Positions 1 to 13,061 of a stretch of 64,000 nt of DNA are shown here, in pieces (the first letter of the stretch is position 1; every line of letters starts with the position of its first letter). Both the position numbers and the translations under genes were made by a program. Location: assembly GCF_001638985.1 (NCBI RefSeq), contig NW_017265155.1, positions 1 to 64,000 on the forward strand, read 5' to 3'. The DNA is from Phycomyces blakesleeanus NRRL 1555(-) (lineage: Eukaryota > Mucoromycota > Mucoromycetes > Mucorales > Phycomycetaceae). Below the pieces are notes generated by a model that was not told where the DNA came from, did no database searches, and worked only from the letters and a program-made list of their open reading frames with translations.

Positions 1-2030
1 TATATATAATTATGCAATATTATGCAAGATTATGTAAGCTGATAACAACTAATTGACACTATATATAAACTAATTATAGCTGATCTCATATATATATAAG
101 CTATTGATAGTTGATCTAGGATAAATATAAGCTGTTAACCACCGATCTGACATATATATAAGCTGTTGATTGCCGATCTGGCATATATATAAGCTGTTGA
201 CTACCGATCTGGTATATATATAAGCTGTTGATTGCCGATCTGACATATATATAAGCTGTTGATTGCCAATCTGACATATATATAAGCTGTTGATTGCCGA
301 TCTGGCATATATATAAGCTGTTGACTGCCGATCTGGTATATATATAAGCTGTTGATTGCCGATCTGACATATATATAAGCTGTTTATTGCCGATCTGACA
401 TATATATAAGCTGTTGATTGCCGATCTGGCATATATATAAGCTGTTGACTGCCAATCTGACTTATATATAAGCTGTTAACTGCTAATCTAGCATATATAT
501 AAGCTATTGACAGCTGATCTAATATATATATAAGCTAATAACCACTAATTTAATATATATATATAAGCTATTGACTACCAATCTGGTATATATATAAGTA
601 GATGATAGCCGGTCTGATATATATATAAGTGGATGACAGCTGATCTGATATATATATAAGTGGATGACAGCTGATCTGCTATATATATAAGTGGATGACA
701 GCCAATCTGATATATATATATAAGCTGATTATAGCTGATGTGCTATATATATATGTGGATGACAGCTGATCTGCTATATATATAAGTGGATGACAGCCGG
801 TCTGATATATATATAAGTGGATGACAGCTGATCTGCTATATATATAAGTGGATAATAGCTGATCTGCTATATATATAAGTGGATGACAGCCGGTCTGATA
901 TATATATAAATGGATGACAGCTGATCTGCTATATATATAAGTGGATGACAGCCGGTCTGATATATATATATGTGGATGACAGCTGATCTGCTATATATAT
1001 AAGTGGATGACAGCCGGTCTGATATATATATAAGTGGATGACAGCTGATCTGCTATATATATAAGTAGATAATAGCTGATCTGCTATATATATAAGTTGA
1101 TGACAGCCGGTTTGATATATATATAAGTGGATGACAGCCGGTCTGATATATATATAAGTGGATGACAGCTGATCTGCTATATATATAAGTGGATGACAGC
1201 CAGTTTGATATATATATATAAGTGGATGACAGTCAATCTGATATATATATATAAGCTGATTATAGCTGATCTGCTATATATATATGTGGATGACAGCTGA
1301 TCTGCTATATATATAAGTGGATGACAGCCAGTTTGATATATATATAAGTGGATGACAGCCAATCTGATATATATATATAAGCTAATAATTATTAATCTGG
1401 TATATATATAAGCCAATAATTACTGATTTCATATATATAAGTAGATGATCGCCGATCTCATATATATTTAAACAGATGATTGTCAATCTGATATATATAT
1501 AATCTAATTACAGTTAATCTCATATATATACAAGTAGATAACAATCAATTTTATATATGTATAAGTGGATAACAGTCAATCTGGTATATATATAAGTTGT
1601 TAACCACCAATTGGGTATATATATAAGCTGATAACAGGTGATCCACACTATATATAAACATATGATACTCAATCTGATATATATATAAGCTGATGATAGC
1701 TGATCTGGTATATATATAAATTGTTGACCGCCAATCAGCTATATATATATAAACTATTAACAGCCTATCTAATATATATATAAGCTGTGGACTGCCAATT
1801 GGGTATATATATAAGTTGTTGACTACCAATTGGGTATATATATAAGCTGATAACAAGTGATCTGCACTATATATAAACATATGATATCCAATCTGATGTA
1901 TATATAAGTAGATAACAGTCAATCTCATACATATATAAGCTGAACACTACTGATCTAGTATATATATAAATAAATGATATCTGATCTGATATATATATAA
2001 ATCAATAACAGTCAATTTATATTATATATA
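1..2030. repeat. Satellite/minisatellite array of ~31-bp units
   Basis: An essentially continuous tandem array whose unit is about 31 bp and combines a TATATATATAAG block with a less AT-rich block such as GTGGATGACAGCTGATCTG. At least two unit variants occur in blocks: the GCTGTTGATTGCCGATCTG type dominates about 100-480 and the GTGGATGACAGC type about 600-1380. Later units (1400-2030) are more diverged and mixed. By length there are roughly 60 copies. Because three units make 93 bases, a frame can stay open through several units and give false tyrosine/isoleucine-rich ORFs. The array decays at both ends (bases 1-60 and about 2030-2330) and may continue beyond the window start. Confidence 0.95.
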
Positions 2031-5000
2031 TATATTTATCACATCCAATTTACTACTTATATAAGTTAATAAAATATAATATATAATCAATATTAGCCAA
2101 TAACATTTATTTATTACTAATATTAGCCTATAACATCTTATCTATCTCTGATATTAGTCAATACCATTGGATCTATCACATTATATATATTCACACTTGT
2201 CAATATCCAAGTCATATCCGATCATCTCGTCAAATATAAGTTACATACTCTAATCATATTTAATCTTTAATTTTATATATATTCACAACTCTTTTATAAT
2301 CTTTATATATATATGTTTTTAACAACGGAGAAAACACAATATTTTTAAATGTTGATTAATGTTGCTGCATAGCTTAAGTGTTATCCTGTTGCGTTTTGAT
2401 TCTAAGCGACCCTGTTCGACCCTGCACGATGCAATTTTTGTTTCGATTTTTTTGTTTTGTCGTTCCCGATCTGGGTTGGTCTTTCTTTTACTATAGCAAA
2501 GTCAAAAGGTCAAACCAACTGAGGATCAAGGAGTATATGTAATATCAAAGATAGTATAAAAGAAACTTTTTATGGATATGAATTAAATTGTCATATATAG
2601 TTTTCTAAACTAATACTGCGCATTATCCACATTAGCTATTATATTATATTTAAATAAAAGGAAAGTCGTTATACTTTGTTTAATGCTCAGGAAGATATTA
2701 CTGCGCATAAAGAGGTAATGTGGTTAATTATTTTCAGATTGTACAGATTTATCAAAATAATGTCTGACAGTTTTTTTTTCTGTAATAAAACAACAGTATA
2801 ATACTACTGTTATGAGTTTTCTTCTTTTAATAATTTGTTTATTAAATTAAAGAGGTGTAAAGGAAAAGTCTGTTTACATATTAAGGGAAGGTTTGAGATT
2901 GCTTGTTATAATAAGACTATTATAAAAGTTAAAATCTCAAGAAATGAAATATAAATAGAGATATTATAGTTTTAGAGTATATTTTTTATTATAGTATAGC
3001 AAACGAAAAAATTAATATAAAATAAACTATTTAGCTGAAGTACAAAATCAACATTTAGTTTTTAATTTTTAATTTTTTATTATTATTATTTTTGTTTTTT
3101 TTTTATATTTTTGTTTTTATATTTTTTTCTTATTTTTTTTTTATTATTTTTTTTTATTGTTTTTTATTTTTATTTTTGTTTTTGTTTTTATATTTTTATT
3201 TTGTTTTTTATTTTATTTTTTATTATTTTTTTTATTTTTTTTTTATTATTTTTATTATTTTGTTTTTTATTTTTATTATTTATCTATTTATTTATATTTT
3301 ATTTTAATGCTTTTATTATATTTATAATAAATTAGCATTTCAAAAAAATTATGAATAAACATATTAATTTTTTTTAGATAAATTCTATTTTTTTTAATAT
3401 ATATATATATATATATATATGATATTTGGCTAGGGCGGAAATATTTGATTTATTTTAATTTTTACCCACCTGCGCACTATACCAAATCCCGGCGGCCATC
3501 TAATCGTAGCATGATTCAAACCCCGAAAAAATTCTAAAGACCGACAATGCGTCTCTAATGCCATTTTTCTGTTACTCTTCATCATTAGCTATCGATAGAG
3601 CTAAGAAGCATACAGATACAATCAGTAGAAGTCGAGAAAAGTAGAATTATATGCATTTTATTTTTTGAATAAATATTGATTTTTCAAAAAAAATAAAAAA
3701 AATAATAATATTATAAATGCCGACTAAAACCAATATTTTTTATTTATTTATTTATTTTTTAGTATCTTGTGTGCTCTTTAACCAAGGCGACAGATTGTTC
3801 AAATAATCTCAATTACAAGAGGTATATATATATATTTGATATTCTTTATATTTTCTGTTGAGAGGTTGAAAAGTTGTAAAAATATATTTTCATTGCAGTC
3901 ATTGGTGCAATGATTCCATTTAAGGAATGAGGACGGGAGGTTTTTTTTGAAGCAAAATAAACAAATATAATACTCTTATTTATTTATTTTTCTTCTGTGT
4001 GCATCTCTTTCAATAACCATACATATTCACATCAACATGTCATGAAATTTACAAGTAACATTACTATAATCATACACATGCGCACTTGCGCGTACACACA
4101 TATTTTACTGACAGCATCTTTAAATATATATTTTATTTGTTAAAAGCACAACTTTATACCAAGACCACGAGCAAGTTTTGATGTGTATGAATTAGAAGCC
4201 AATTCTTTACATTCGTTCTGTAAGATAAAGCCGTATTATAATAAATATTTTTTTACTTTTTATACTTTTTAGGCTCCCTGTGGTATATATCGGCAATAAC
4301 AGAGATAATTGATAGATGTGTATGTTTGGAATAGTAAATAATAAGAAGAGTTGGCGTGTACAGCAATGGTCACTAGCGTTTCGTTTGTGGGTCTATACGA
4401 CGATGTTAAAAAAAAGACTCTTACTGTAAAGGTTTAATTCTTGTTTTTGTAGAAAGTATATCTAAAATTAAAAGCTTCCCTTTCATGTTAAGTCGAGTAA
4501 GGATAAAGGTGCGTTACATATCATAAACGAAAATAACTTTATCGGTGGAACAAGTTTCAACAAATAAATGGTTTTTATATATCATATATATGCTTCCGGG
4601 GGATATTTTTTGCTAATTACGATGGGTGAAAAAATAATGCACAATATTTTTAACTAAAATGAATTTGTATTGTGAAGAGAATCTACTTAGAATGAGAATA
4701 ATATCTGTGATGGCACAATAAATGGCACATGTTTTGAAAAGAACTTAAAAATAAGTTGCTTGACCAGAGAAAGTCTATCATTTTTTTTTCTTTAAAAAAA
4801 TGAAGAAAACCAGAAAATAATAAAATTACGAGGTAAAGTATAAGACTTTTCCATACCCAGAAAAAGGTGTATGAACAGGCATTACGCATCGCAAGAGAGG
4901 TAGACGATTGGCTCATCCCCTGTATGACATGGCTCAATAAATAAATAAACAAGTAATATTTAGATTTTGAGCCACAAAAATTAAACGCTGCTTTCCCACA

Positions 5001-7040
5001 TTTTGATTATTTGTCTAGTTAGAATCCTGAATGAATCCAAGAGTAATAAAAATAAATAAGTTATACAACTGTGGTGATGTATTTTAGGAGGCTACAGCCA
5101 TCGACCTCACGGAAACCAAAGTGAGGATCCAATAACTCCCAAATATTTTCTCTCATTCGCATTCAGCGTCAACCAAATTATCTTGGCCTCATCCCGCACA
5201 CTACAGGTATCAACCATTTTTTTTACTACTATTGTTATTCTAAGCTTCAGTTGAATAATTAATTATGCGTTTACTCTGCACAAAACTCGATGTATCTTGG
5301 CAGATGTTAAAAGAAGTTTGTTTCTATATGTGCTCAAACCGTTTTTAGGAAACAGAGCTTTATTATACAGAATTTAGAAAGAAAGAAAAGGTAACATAGA
5401 AGTTGGGTTGTCTGAAATTGCAGTCAGCCCTAATTAATTCCTGGTACGGTTGATGTTTGTGCGCGTGAGTAAGCAATATGAAAGAAAAGAGTAACTACGT
5501 GCCTTTAATATTAGTGAAATTGTTGTCATTAAGAGGGGTGATGAGGACTGTGGCGGTATATGAGTTTGGTTAGGTACAACTGTACTAATATTATTTCGTT
5601 TTTCACCAGTTGCTTTGTATTGGCAGCCAGTTATTTTCGTGAAAGATAATAAAATGGTAAGAAACATAAAATATTATAAATCCGGTGTTGTGTGATTGTG
5701 TTCTGGATCCGATTGCTTTGCGTGGGTGCGGGTGTGTGTGCAGAAGGGTATCCTTTCGATGTACCGTATTCATTTATTTACGACCAAAACCGATAATTGT
5801 TCATGTATCCCCATCGGCTAACTACTCAAAAATTTTAGTAGCAGTACTCCTAATGATTTGCACAAGTACTTATTTCCATTGCAAGTAAGATATATCAGTA
5901 TAAAAGTACTTTTTTCTTTTTCTTTTTGTTCAACAGCCACTTGAGTATAAAGTATATTGACCAACTCGGGTGCATTGAAAATTGTACAATAAACATGTAA
6001 CTTTTCTTGCTAATTGCTTTATAAATATTTTCGCATTACGTTTACTGTTCTCTACAAGAACCTCTCTGAAAACAAAGATAATATATTTTGCTTTAATTAG
6101 GATTATGGATGGTCGATTAGCATGGAAAACTATATCCTACTGCATAAGTATAATTTCTTGAAGACGCCGAGGATATTTGACTCTGGGTATAGCATATACA
6201 AGTAGTCTGTATTTTCTTTAAAGAAAGTTAATATAAAGAGTACAGAGTAATAGAAAGACTGAAAATAAGTATTTCTATATTGTCAAATATATGTAGTTCT
6301 GTTGAGTATTATTGTAGTTACTATGTCATTTTTTTCTGGATTCAAGGTATTAGAGCAACGAAGTACTTGTTGCGTCCATTTCAATAGCTTGAGTTGGTAA
6401 TATAAAAATAAACTTCCGGGTCTCGAGAGCTATATCATTACAAAAGAATGAAATGCGTACTTAGAGATGTATGTTGGTGTACTTTACGTGTCTATTTCAC
6501 ACTCGGGTTTTAATACCAATTATCGTGTATTTCTGTGCTCTGGTAATTAATATTTTATTTATACATATATACCAACCCATTTTTGTTAGTTATCTACATT
6601 AAAAGGGTTGCTCTAACAAAAAGGTCGGATGATCGACTGGCAAGACCTGACTGAAACTTAAAACAATTAGTGTGCTATATGTACTGTTAATAGTCATACT
6701 TATAAAAGTATGATCAATCTTACGGGTATCTTAATCAAGATTATTACACCCAAAATGATTTTACTTAAGAATAATAAAGGTACCCAACACGTTTTTTTTT
6801 CATATTGAACATTATTTCGAATAGTAGTTAAAGCATTGCTACATCGAATTGTCAAGCATCGACAGCTAGTAAAACCCTTATTGTTATTATTTTAAAAGAA
6901 ATAAGAAATAAATAAGAATCCATTTGTGATTATTACTAATAGAGACTGTAGACTCAATACAGTTAATTAAATTGATAATGGGCTGTTATATCTCAATAAC
7001 CAAGACCAAAAAAAAAGTGTAAAGCATATTTTATTTTTAT
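2031..7040. other. AT-rich intergenic region, no supported gene
   Basis: To about 2330 there are degraded satellite-like units. An almost pure T-rich tract runs from about 3060 to 3310 and a TA dinucleotide run from about 3397 to 3421. Scattered ORFs of 60-90 codons (for example 4683-4952 on the minus strand) show no recognisable domain or splice-linked partner. Nothing else in this stretch could be assigned. Confidence 0.6.
3060..3335. repeat. T-rich low-complexity tract
   Basis: About 275 bases composed almost only of T runs broken by single A or G on the plus strand, a strongly strand-asymmetric tract. Phe/Tyr/Ile-rich ORFs across it are compositional artefacts. Confidence 0.9.
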
Positions 7041-7049
7041 TTTTATTAT

Positions 7050-9885
7050 TGGAGATCGAGATACTTCTTCTATTAGATTTGCTGAAGCCACCACATGTAG
7101 TATACCTTTTTTTAGAGAAGATAAAGCCTTTAAATTCGAAGAAGAATATGATACTGAGACATCATCATCGTCGTTTGACAATAACTACCCGGACCAAAGT
7201 GAGGAGTTCAACGATGAGAATGAAGCTGTCATTGTCGGCGGTATAGGATTTAAAGATAAGATGGCTTCAGGTATGTGCATATTTAACAAAGACATATACA
7301 TAAATCATATTACAGATAATAATGATAATTACCAAAACACTTGCCTTTCTGTAGGCCTATATTTGAAAATGCATGGCATGTCTCAAGTTATTAAACTTAT
7401 GGTTCTATTCGGTGTCGTCTTTTAAGTGTTTTACTTGGTTCAAACAGGGAGAATATACAACACTGAAATTAATCTGCTATTTTCTTGTTACCAATGAGAA
7501 GGATACCCAACCCCATGTCACCGTTGATGTATTGAAGACCATGTCTGGATTCGGTCTTAGAACAGAAACCATTTCGAAATACACCGTCTGTAGCAATTTT
7601 TCTTATATACTTGCCATGTCATCATCAATTCAATTGTTCCTCCAAGAAGTACCCTCCGAATTATTTATCTATAGCAGTAATTCTCTGTATGTCGACTCAT
7701 CAGTCGACAAGTCAGTCCATTTCATGGTATTTCTTTCCAACTCGCTAAGAGAATATCTTGGTACTACACTTTGCCAAACACGGGTGCAAGGACCAAATCT
7801 TGCACTAGGAACCATGCGAAACAATAGAAAGTACGTTGTTGGACGCATATTATGGTACAGATTGGACTGAACTGCTCGCTGAAGCCGTCAAGATTTTCGA
7901 AAATCCCAACCATTCCCTTATGTTGAAATTGAAGGTGAATTGTTTTAAGCTGTTTGAAGGCCAGACTTCTGCAAGTGGTGTCTAGTAACTATTGATTAAC
8001 AATCTCCCCAGGGAAGACCAGATGAAGCCAGAAAATATTATCCTCGTTGATGTAATTCCTGGTCCAAAGGAGGTAAAGGTTGACGAGATGGATAAATTTT
8101 TGAAAACACTAGTAGCTGAGCTTGTATAGTTGTATAGTTGTACAACTCTAAGGACTACCGTGTTCTATAATAGTATCGCTATCCATGTTATTCTGATATG
8201 TGTTAGCCAAAACATGGTTACTGTAAGAAATACCATTTAATTCACAGGATAAGCAGCCACCAAAAGATGCCACAATTGCAACCGCCAATTTTCAACAACT
8301 TCTGGATCAAGTAAGATTGTCTATTCTTAGGTTGACCACAAAAACCAAGTTCTACGAATGGATAAATACCAAGTAAATTGAGCTGTGGCTTGGCGCAATC
8401 AAACACGGAGTCAGTCAACGGAAAAGAAGAAAATCATACGATCTTCCGAGTTGCATTACCAGCACTACTTTGACTCCGTCCGCTGCACAGTTGTTGTTAT
8501 AATGCAAAGTCTGATTCTTAGGGCAGCAAACCGTATATCCTGCGTTTGAAACGGATTTATATGTATTTCTACCGCTGTTCTTTCTCGTATGCAGCGTCTT
8601 GCCGATGGTATTCTTGTTCCATCCTGGGTATGCCGTCTTGTCAGCAAAAATTGAATCTGGGCTCCCATACATGAAGGCAGACGAGTGGCGATCGTGGCGA
8701 TCATGGCAATCATGGTGTCTCATATATTCGCTGGTAATACTAAAAGACGCTTTGCCTGAAAACGACTACAAAAACTGGACTCTCTTTGTCAAGGCATGCC
8801 AAAAGTCGACCGGTCCTTCAGTCACGTACTCAGAAATCGACAGCACACACCAGCTCCTGGGAGAGTTCGGAAAAAAATGTGAGATTCTTTATGGAGAAAG
8901 CAGCATCACACCGAATATGCATTTGCATATGCAATTGCATGAGTCGATGCTGGACTTTGGTCCGGTATATGCATTCTGGCTGTATAGCTTTGAAAGATAC
9001 AACGGCAAGTTGAAGAACATCAAGACAAACCGCCGCAATTGTCCTGAGGTCACCTTAATGAGAGTCTTCCTGGAGAAATCATTCATTGGTAGCTTTCTTC
9101 GAGCGTATTCTACCAATATTTTGCCACCACTGATAGAGTTACTTGAAGGGGTTGCCTAAGTAAAATCGATTTCAGACGTCTCATCTCCCTTGAACTTGGA
9201 TGTTGGCCACCCTCCTGCATTGCCATTTAGCTTAGCAATTTTCCAGCAAGCTATTACCAATCCATGGTACAATGTAACAAGAAGTGAGGCCTTGCCCCCG
9301 ACCACCTTGCCAATCAAGTTACTGCCTTTGACTATAATGAAGGATAATCACTATTAGTGGTTATTCGAATTCTATGTCAAGGCTTACCAGAGTACAAGTG
9401 TTTCCTTCTGTGCGGTAGGGAGAATCCCAATTTGTGAGGATGTGTTTGTAAACAATCGGATTCGAAAGATGAAGAAGATTTCGTTGCTGGGGCAAGAATA
9501 CTTCAGTGGCGAAAAGAAGAAACGCGGATCATACGTACGGGTTGTGTTTCGTGAAAGAGCAAGCGATGTCATATCAAAGTTCCCTGGTCAAATTGAATAT
9601 ATACTTACTCGTGTCATCAAGATTGGTGGAACCAAAAGGGTGCCCACTTTTGCGTTTGTTAAATGGTTTTCTGCCTACCATTCAAGTAGTCATCAGCCAT
9701 TAGCTGATCAAGGCCTGCAGTCGTAGGACAAGGGGTTTATGGAGGAGGATTCTTCGTGAATTGTTTCAGTGCATCGTCTGCATTCGTGTTTCGCGTTGAC
9801 TACACACAACATGTAAGATGGAACCAAAAAGCGCTCGGTTATTCGTCTGCCTAGAAAAGTGATCACTTCAAGAATAAATAAAAAA
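7050..9885 (+). pseudogene. Degenerate Tnp2-like (CACTA-type) transposase
   Basis: Remnant of a DNA-transposon transposase of the Tnp2/DUF4218 group, which in active copies mobilises CACTA-type elements. Conserved islands appear in order but in different frames. An acidic Ser/Glu-rich segment lies at 7070-7270. A PENIILVDVIPGPKE-like motif at about 8030-8080 matches the typical 'PENI..V..IPGP.EP' signature. MQRLADGILVPSW at 8589 is followed by a shift into the frame carrying KIESGLPYMKADEW. A 'NMHLHMQLHESMLDFGP..AFW..SFERYNG' block lies at about 8914-9010. A SLLGQEYFSG...RGSYV block lies at 9475-9540, and a C-terminal IVPVHRIHSRF-like remnant at about 9750-9800. Multiple frameshifts and stops mean it cannot encode a full protein. 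I could not identify the element's terminal inverted repeats. Confidence 0.8.
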
Positions 9886-11162
9886 AACAATACAATTATT
9901 TTCTATTTCCTATATAAATAATTATAAAAAGGTTTATGTTTATTTATCTCTCGATTATTCTTTGGATTTTATATATATTTTTTTTATCAGAGATTTAAAA
10001 GCATTATAGTGCATTCTATTATAAGCTTTTATTTGATTATTAACGAACAGTAAAAAAATAATAATCTATTCATTTTCCTCGTTTTTACTACTTACATAAA
10101 GAGGGGTTACTGCACTGGATCCTGAGTGGACATTCAAATTTGTTCATTATCCTAATGATCTTATTTCATAGTCAAGAATACGAAAAAAAAATTAAATTAA
10201 AAAAGGTATAAAATATAGATCAATTAGGGCAAGACACTATTTATACTTGAAGTTTCTATATCTTCAAAGTATCATTATTTTCTTCTTTTTTACGCCGCAA
10301 AAAAAAAGAGAAGATATTTTGTCCAATAATATCGCTTTCCGATTTTTGAGATTCTGCGTTGAATATGGTTGACTACCTCTATTCCGTTCCCAATTCCGGT
10401 AACATCAGCACCCGGTCCACTTATCCTCGATTATTCCATTTCCTTTTCTTATTTCTCCTAGACTTTTAACTCTTGTATTATATATCTTGGCATAATTTGC
10501 CTCAAAGCCTATTTTTTCTTCTTCCCTGACTACCCTCTTGTTATTCTTTGGCATATCTTTTCTTTATTATTATTATTTTCGTCTAAGTTATGCCAAATCT
10601 CAATGGGTCACTTAAATATCCAAGTGTGAATGGGCTTATATAACCTACAAATATATATTTTACCATTATATTATCTATATATGAACTTTCAATTGGTTTC
10701 TTTCTTCTTTTCTATTGCTGCTAGCATAGAAACCAATTATGTATTGGCAACAAGACATATATTATTATAGTTCACTTAAGTATACACACACACATAAAAA
10801 TTATCGATCAGACTTTGTATAATTCTTATTACTTCAAGAGATAAAATGGCTAATACGATCAATTCATTAAAAAATTTATAGTTATGGGAACAGATTTATG
10901 TTATTTTATGTTATTTTATGTTATTTTATTTATAATTTATTTATTTTTTATTATTATTTATAAACTATTTTTAAAATAGTAACAATTAAATAAAAGAGGT
11001 AAAAAGAAAAGAAAAGAGAACAGAAAAGGAAGGGAAAAAAGCTCTCTAAGCTATATGTATATATTTGCTAATAAAGATAACGATAGATAGTGATAATCAT
11101 AAGTATAAAAAGATGGAATTAAAGTCGAGTGATAAGAATGCATCGGTTCGGTCATAAAGTGA
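9886..11162. other. Intergenic region
   Basis: AT-rich DNA with short simple repeats, including three copies of TTATTTTATG near 10900 and a short CA run near 10790. It forms the 3' flank of the minus-strand PB1 gene. No ORF with a recognisable domain was seen. Confidence 0.55.
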
Positions 11163-12507
11163 TTAAAAACCGCCGTGCATACCGTGTCTGCCAAAACTAC
11201 CAAAGCCGCCTGGTCCACCAAAACCATGATGAGCGCCATGTCTGCCAAAACCACCAAAGCCGCCTGGTCCACCAAAACCATGACGTGCGCCATGTCTGCC
11301 GAAACCACCAAAGCTGCCTGGTCCACCAAAACCATGATGTGCGCCATGTCTGCCGAAACCACCAAAGCTGCCTGGTCCACCAAAACCATGATGTGCGCCA
11401 TGTCTGCCGAAACCACCAAAGCCGCCTGGTCCACCAAAACCATGATGTGCGCCATGTCTGCCAAATCCACGGTGTGCGCCAGGTCCACCAAATCCACCAA
11501 ACATGCCATGTTTACCGAATCCGCGATGCATACCATGCTTATGGAGTCCGCCATGCTTTCCGTGTTTGCCGTATCTGCCATGTCTAGCGTGTAGACCAAA
11601 ACCTCCGAACCCGCCGAGTCCGCCAAGTCCACCGAATTTACCACAGCCGCCATGAATGCCACGTCCTCCATGCATAAAACGATGTCTGCGGTGAAGATAG
11701 GCCCAAACTGAAGACTCAGTGTCACTGGAATCACTGTTACTGTTACTGTTGTCAATATCCATCATAGAAGCTGGTTCAGCATAGGGTTGGCACTCGCTTG
11801 ATTTTCCTTTCTGATTACAGCAGCTTTCTTGGACCAAAGCGGCTCTTTTGCGCAGAAACTTAGCAATGTTCATGTATTGGTCTGCCATGGTCTCGGCCTT
11901 GCGGAATCCAGAGCTAGGAGAACGAGATCTTTCTTGACGATGATGCTTGTGCTTGCGGTGCTTCTTGTCCTCGCGGGATATGCCAGAGTGCTTGTCAGAC
12001 TTGTCAGCTCTTTTGGTGCGCTGCTCACAGCACTTTCCGGAGGTCTGGGAAGTTTTAGTACAATCGGTAAGATCCTCTGATCTGTGGTGGCGGAAACCCC
12101 TGCGCTTGCCAAAGTCCTCGGTGGGAGCGCAAGAAAAATCTCTGTCGTCTTCCTGAGATTCACCTTTACTTTGGGAGAACGACTTGTGATGTCCACGATG
12201 TCCACGGTGTTCAAGATTCTTGTGGTGCTCACGGGAACCTCTGTGCCCTTTACCATGACGTCTGGACTCTTGGTTAAAGAAGGATTGGAAAGAAGGACCA
12301 TGTTCGCTCTCAGAAGGGTTACTGGGACTGAATTTTTCATAATGATGATTTCTTTGCTGGGATCTCATGGGATAATGAAAGCCATGATGTCTAGATATAC
12401 GGTGATAGGCCGACTGATCAGGAATCTCAAAAGAAGTAATGTCGGGATTGCCATTATTGGCATAAAGAGGCTCATTCTCATTTTCACTTGAAGAATCATT
12501 TTCACTT

Positions 12508-12538
<31 letters not shown>

Positions 12539-13061
12539 TCTTATTCTCAAAAGATACACTCTTCTGGCTTTCGGTGCTCACGAGTTTGAGCCAGCGTTCA
12601 AAAGATGCAAAGTCCACTGAATTAGGACGCTTAAGCAGAACTGTCAACAGATTGCCAATAGCATACGAAATAACCGAGTCATCCTGGAGGTCGGGCTGGT
12701 AGGAATCAATCAAGGTGCCCAGTTTCTCAAAGACAATGGAGGAGGAGATGTCGGTGGCCGGGTCGATAGTAGTTTGTCCAGATTCAGATGTTTCGGACAG
12801 AGGAAGCTTGGCACTCAGGGCTTCGGTTGGGTCACTCCAGATGTGGACTTCTTTACAGTCCGAGCTCAATAGTTGCTTAAGACCCTTGTCATCAAAGAGA
12901 GAGACTAAAAGCCCATCAGGGTTGTAATAATAAAGAAGACTTGGAGATTCTTTGGGGAAATGCTCAGTTAAGGTTGAAAGAAGAACGTTCCAGGTAGGTT
13001 CACAGGACAGAGTAAAAGCTGCGTCCTTTCTCTTAATAGTCACTTTGAATTGAGTAGTCAT
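11163..13061 (-). CDS. PB1-domain protein with Gly/His/Phe-rich repeat tail
   Basis: An uninterrupted 632-codon reading frame starting at the ATG at 13061. Residues about 1-82 resemble a PB1 domain: a basic strand (KVTIKRKDAAF) and a late acidic segment, a fold that mediates hetero-oligomerisation of signalling and scaffold proteins. A helical region follows, then a Ser run with acidic residues (about 176-205). A basic low-complexity segment of His, Arg and Lys with an RSRSPSS motif spans about 330-400. The C-terminal third is rich in Gly, His and Phe and ends in about five copies of an 18-residue unit of the type GRHGAHHGFGGPGGFGGF, encoded by a 54-bp minisatellite. I do not recognise an orthologue. 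The architecture suggests a PB1 adaptor with a phase-separating or metal-binding tail, which is inference. The gene is intronless. Confidence 0.85.
11180..11475. repeat. Coding 54-bp minisatellite
   Basis: About five near-identical 54-bp units encode the 18-residue Gly/His/Phe repeat of the PB1 protein. Units differ by single substitutions, for example GlyGly versus GlySer and AlaHis versus AlaArg. This suggests recent expansion and possible copy-number polymorphism. Confidence 0.9.

Noticed and set aside
70..1928. Tyr/Ile-rich minus-strand ORFs within the satellite
   Set aside because: They arise because three 31-bp units equal 31 codons; the sequence is pure tandem repeat.
1..2030. CRISPR-like array
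   Set aside because: Units are directly adjacent, with no unique spacers between constant repeats, and the genome is eukaryotic.
3092..3335. Phe-rich plus-strand ORFs
   Set aside because: Translation of a T-rich low-complexity tract.
3470..3535. Possible tRNA remnant on the minus strand (GGGGTTTGAATC)
   Set aside because: No acceptor, D- or anticodon-arm pairing could be drawn around it.
11129..11594. Plus-strand ORFs opposite the PB1 gene tail
   Set aside because: Antisense readings of the 54-bp coding minisatellite; the minus strand has the long domain-bearing frame.
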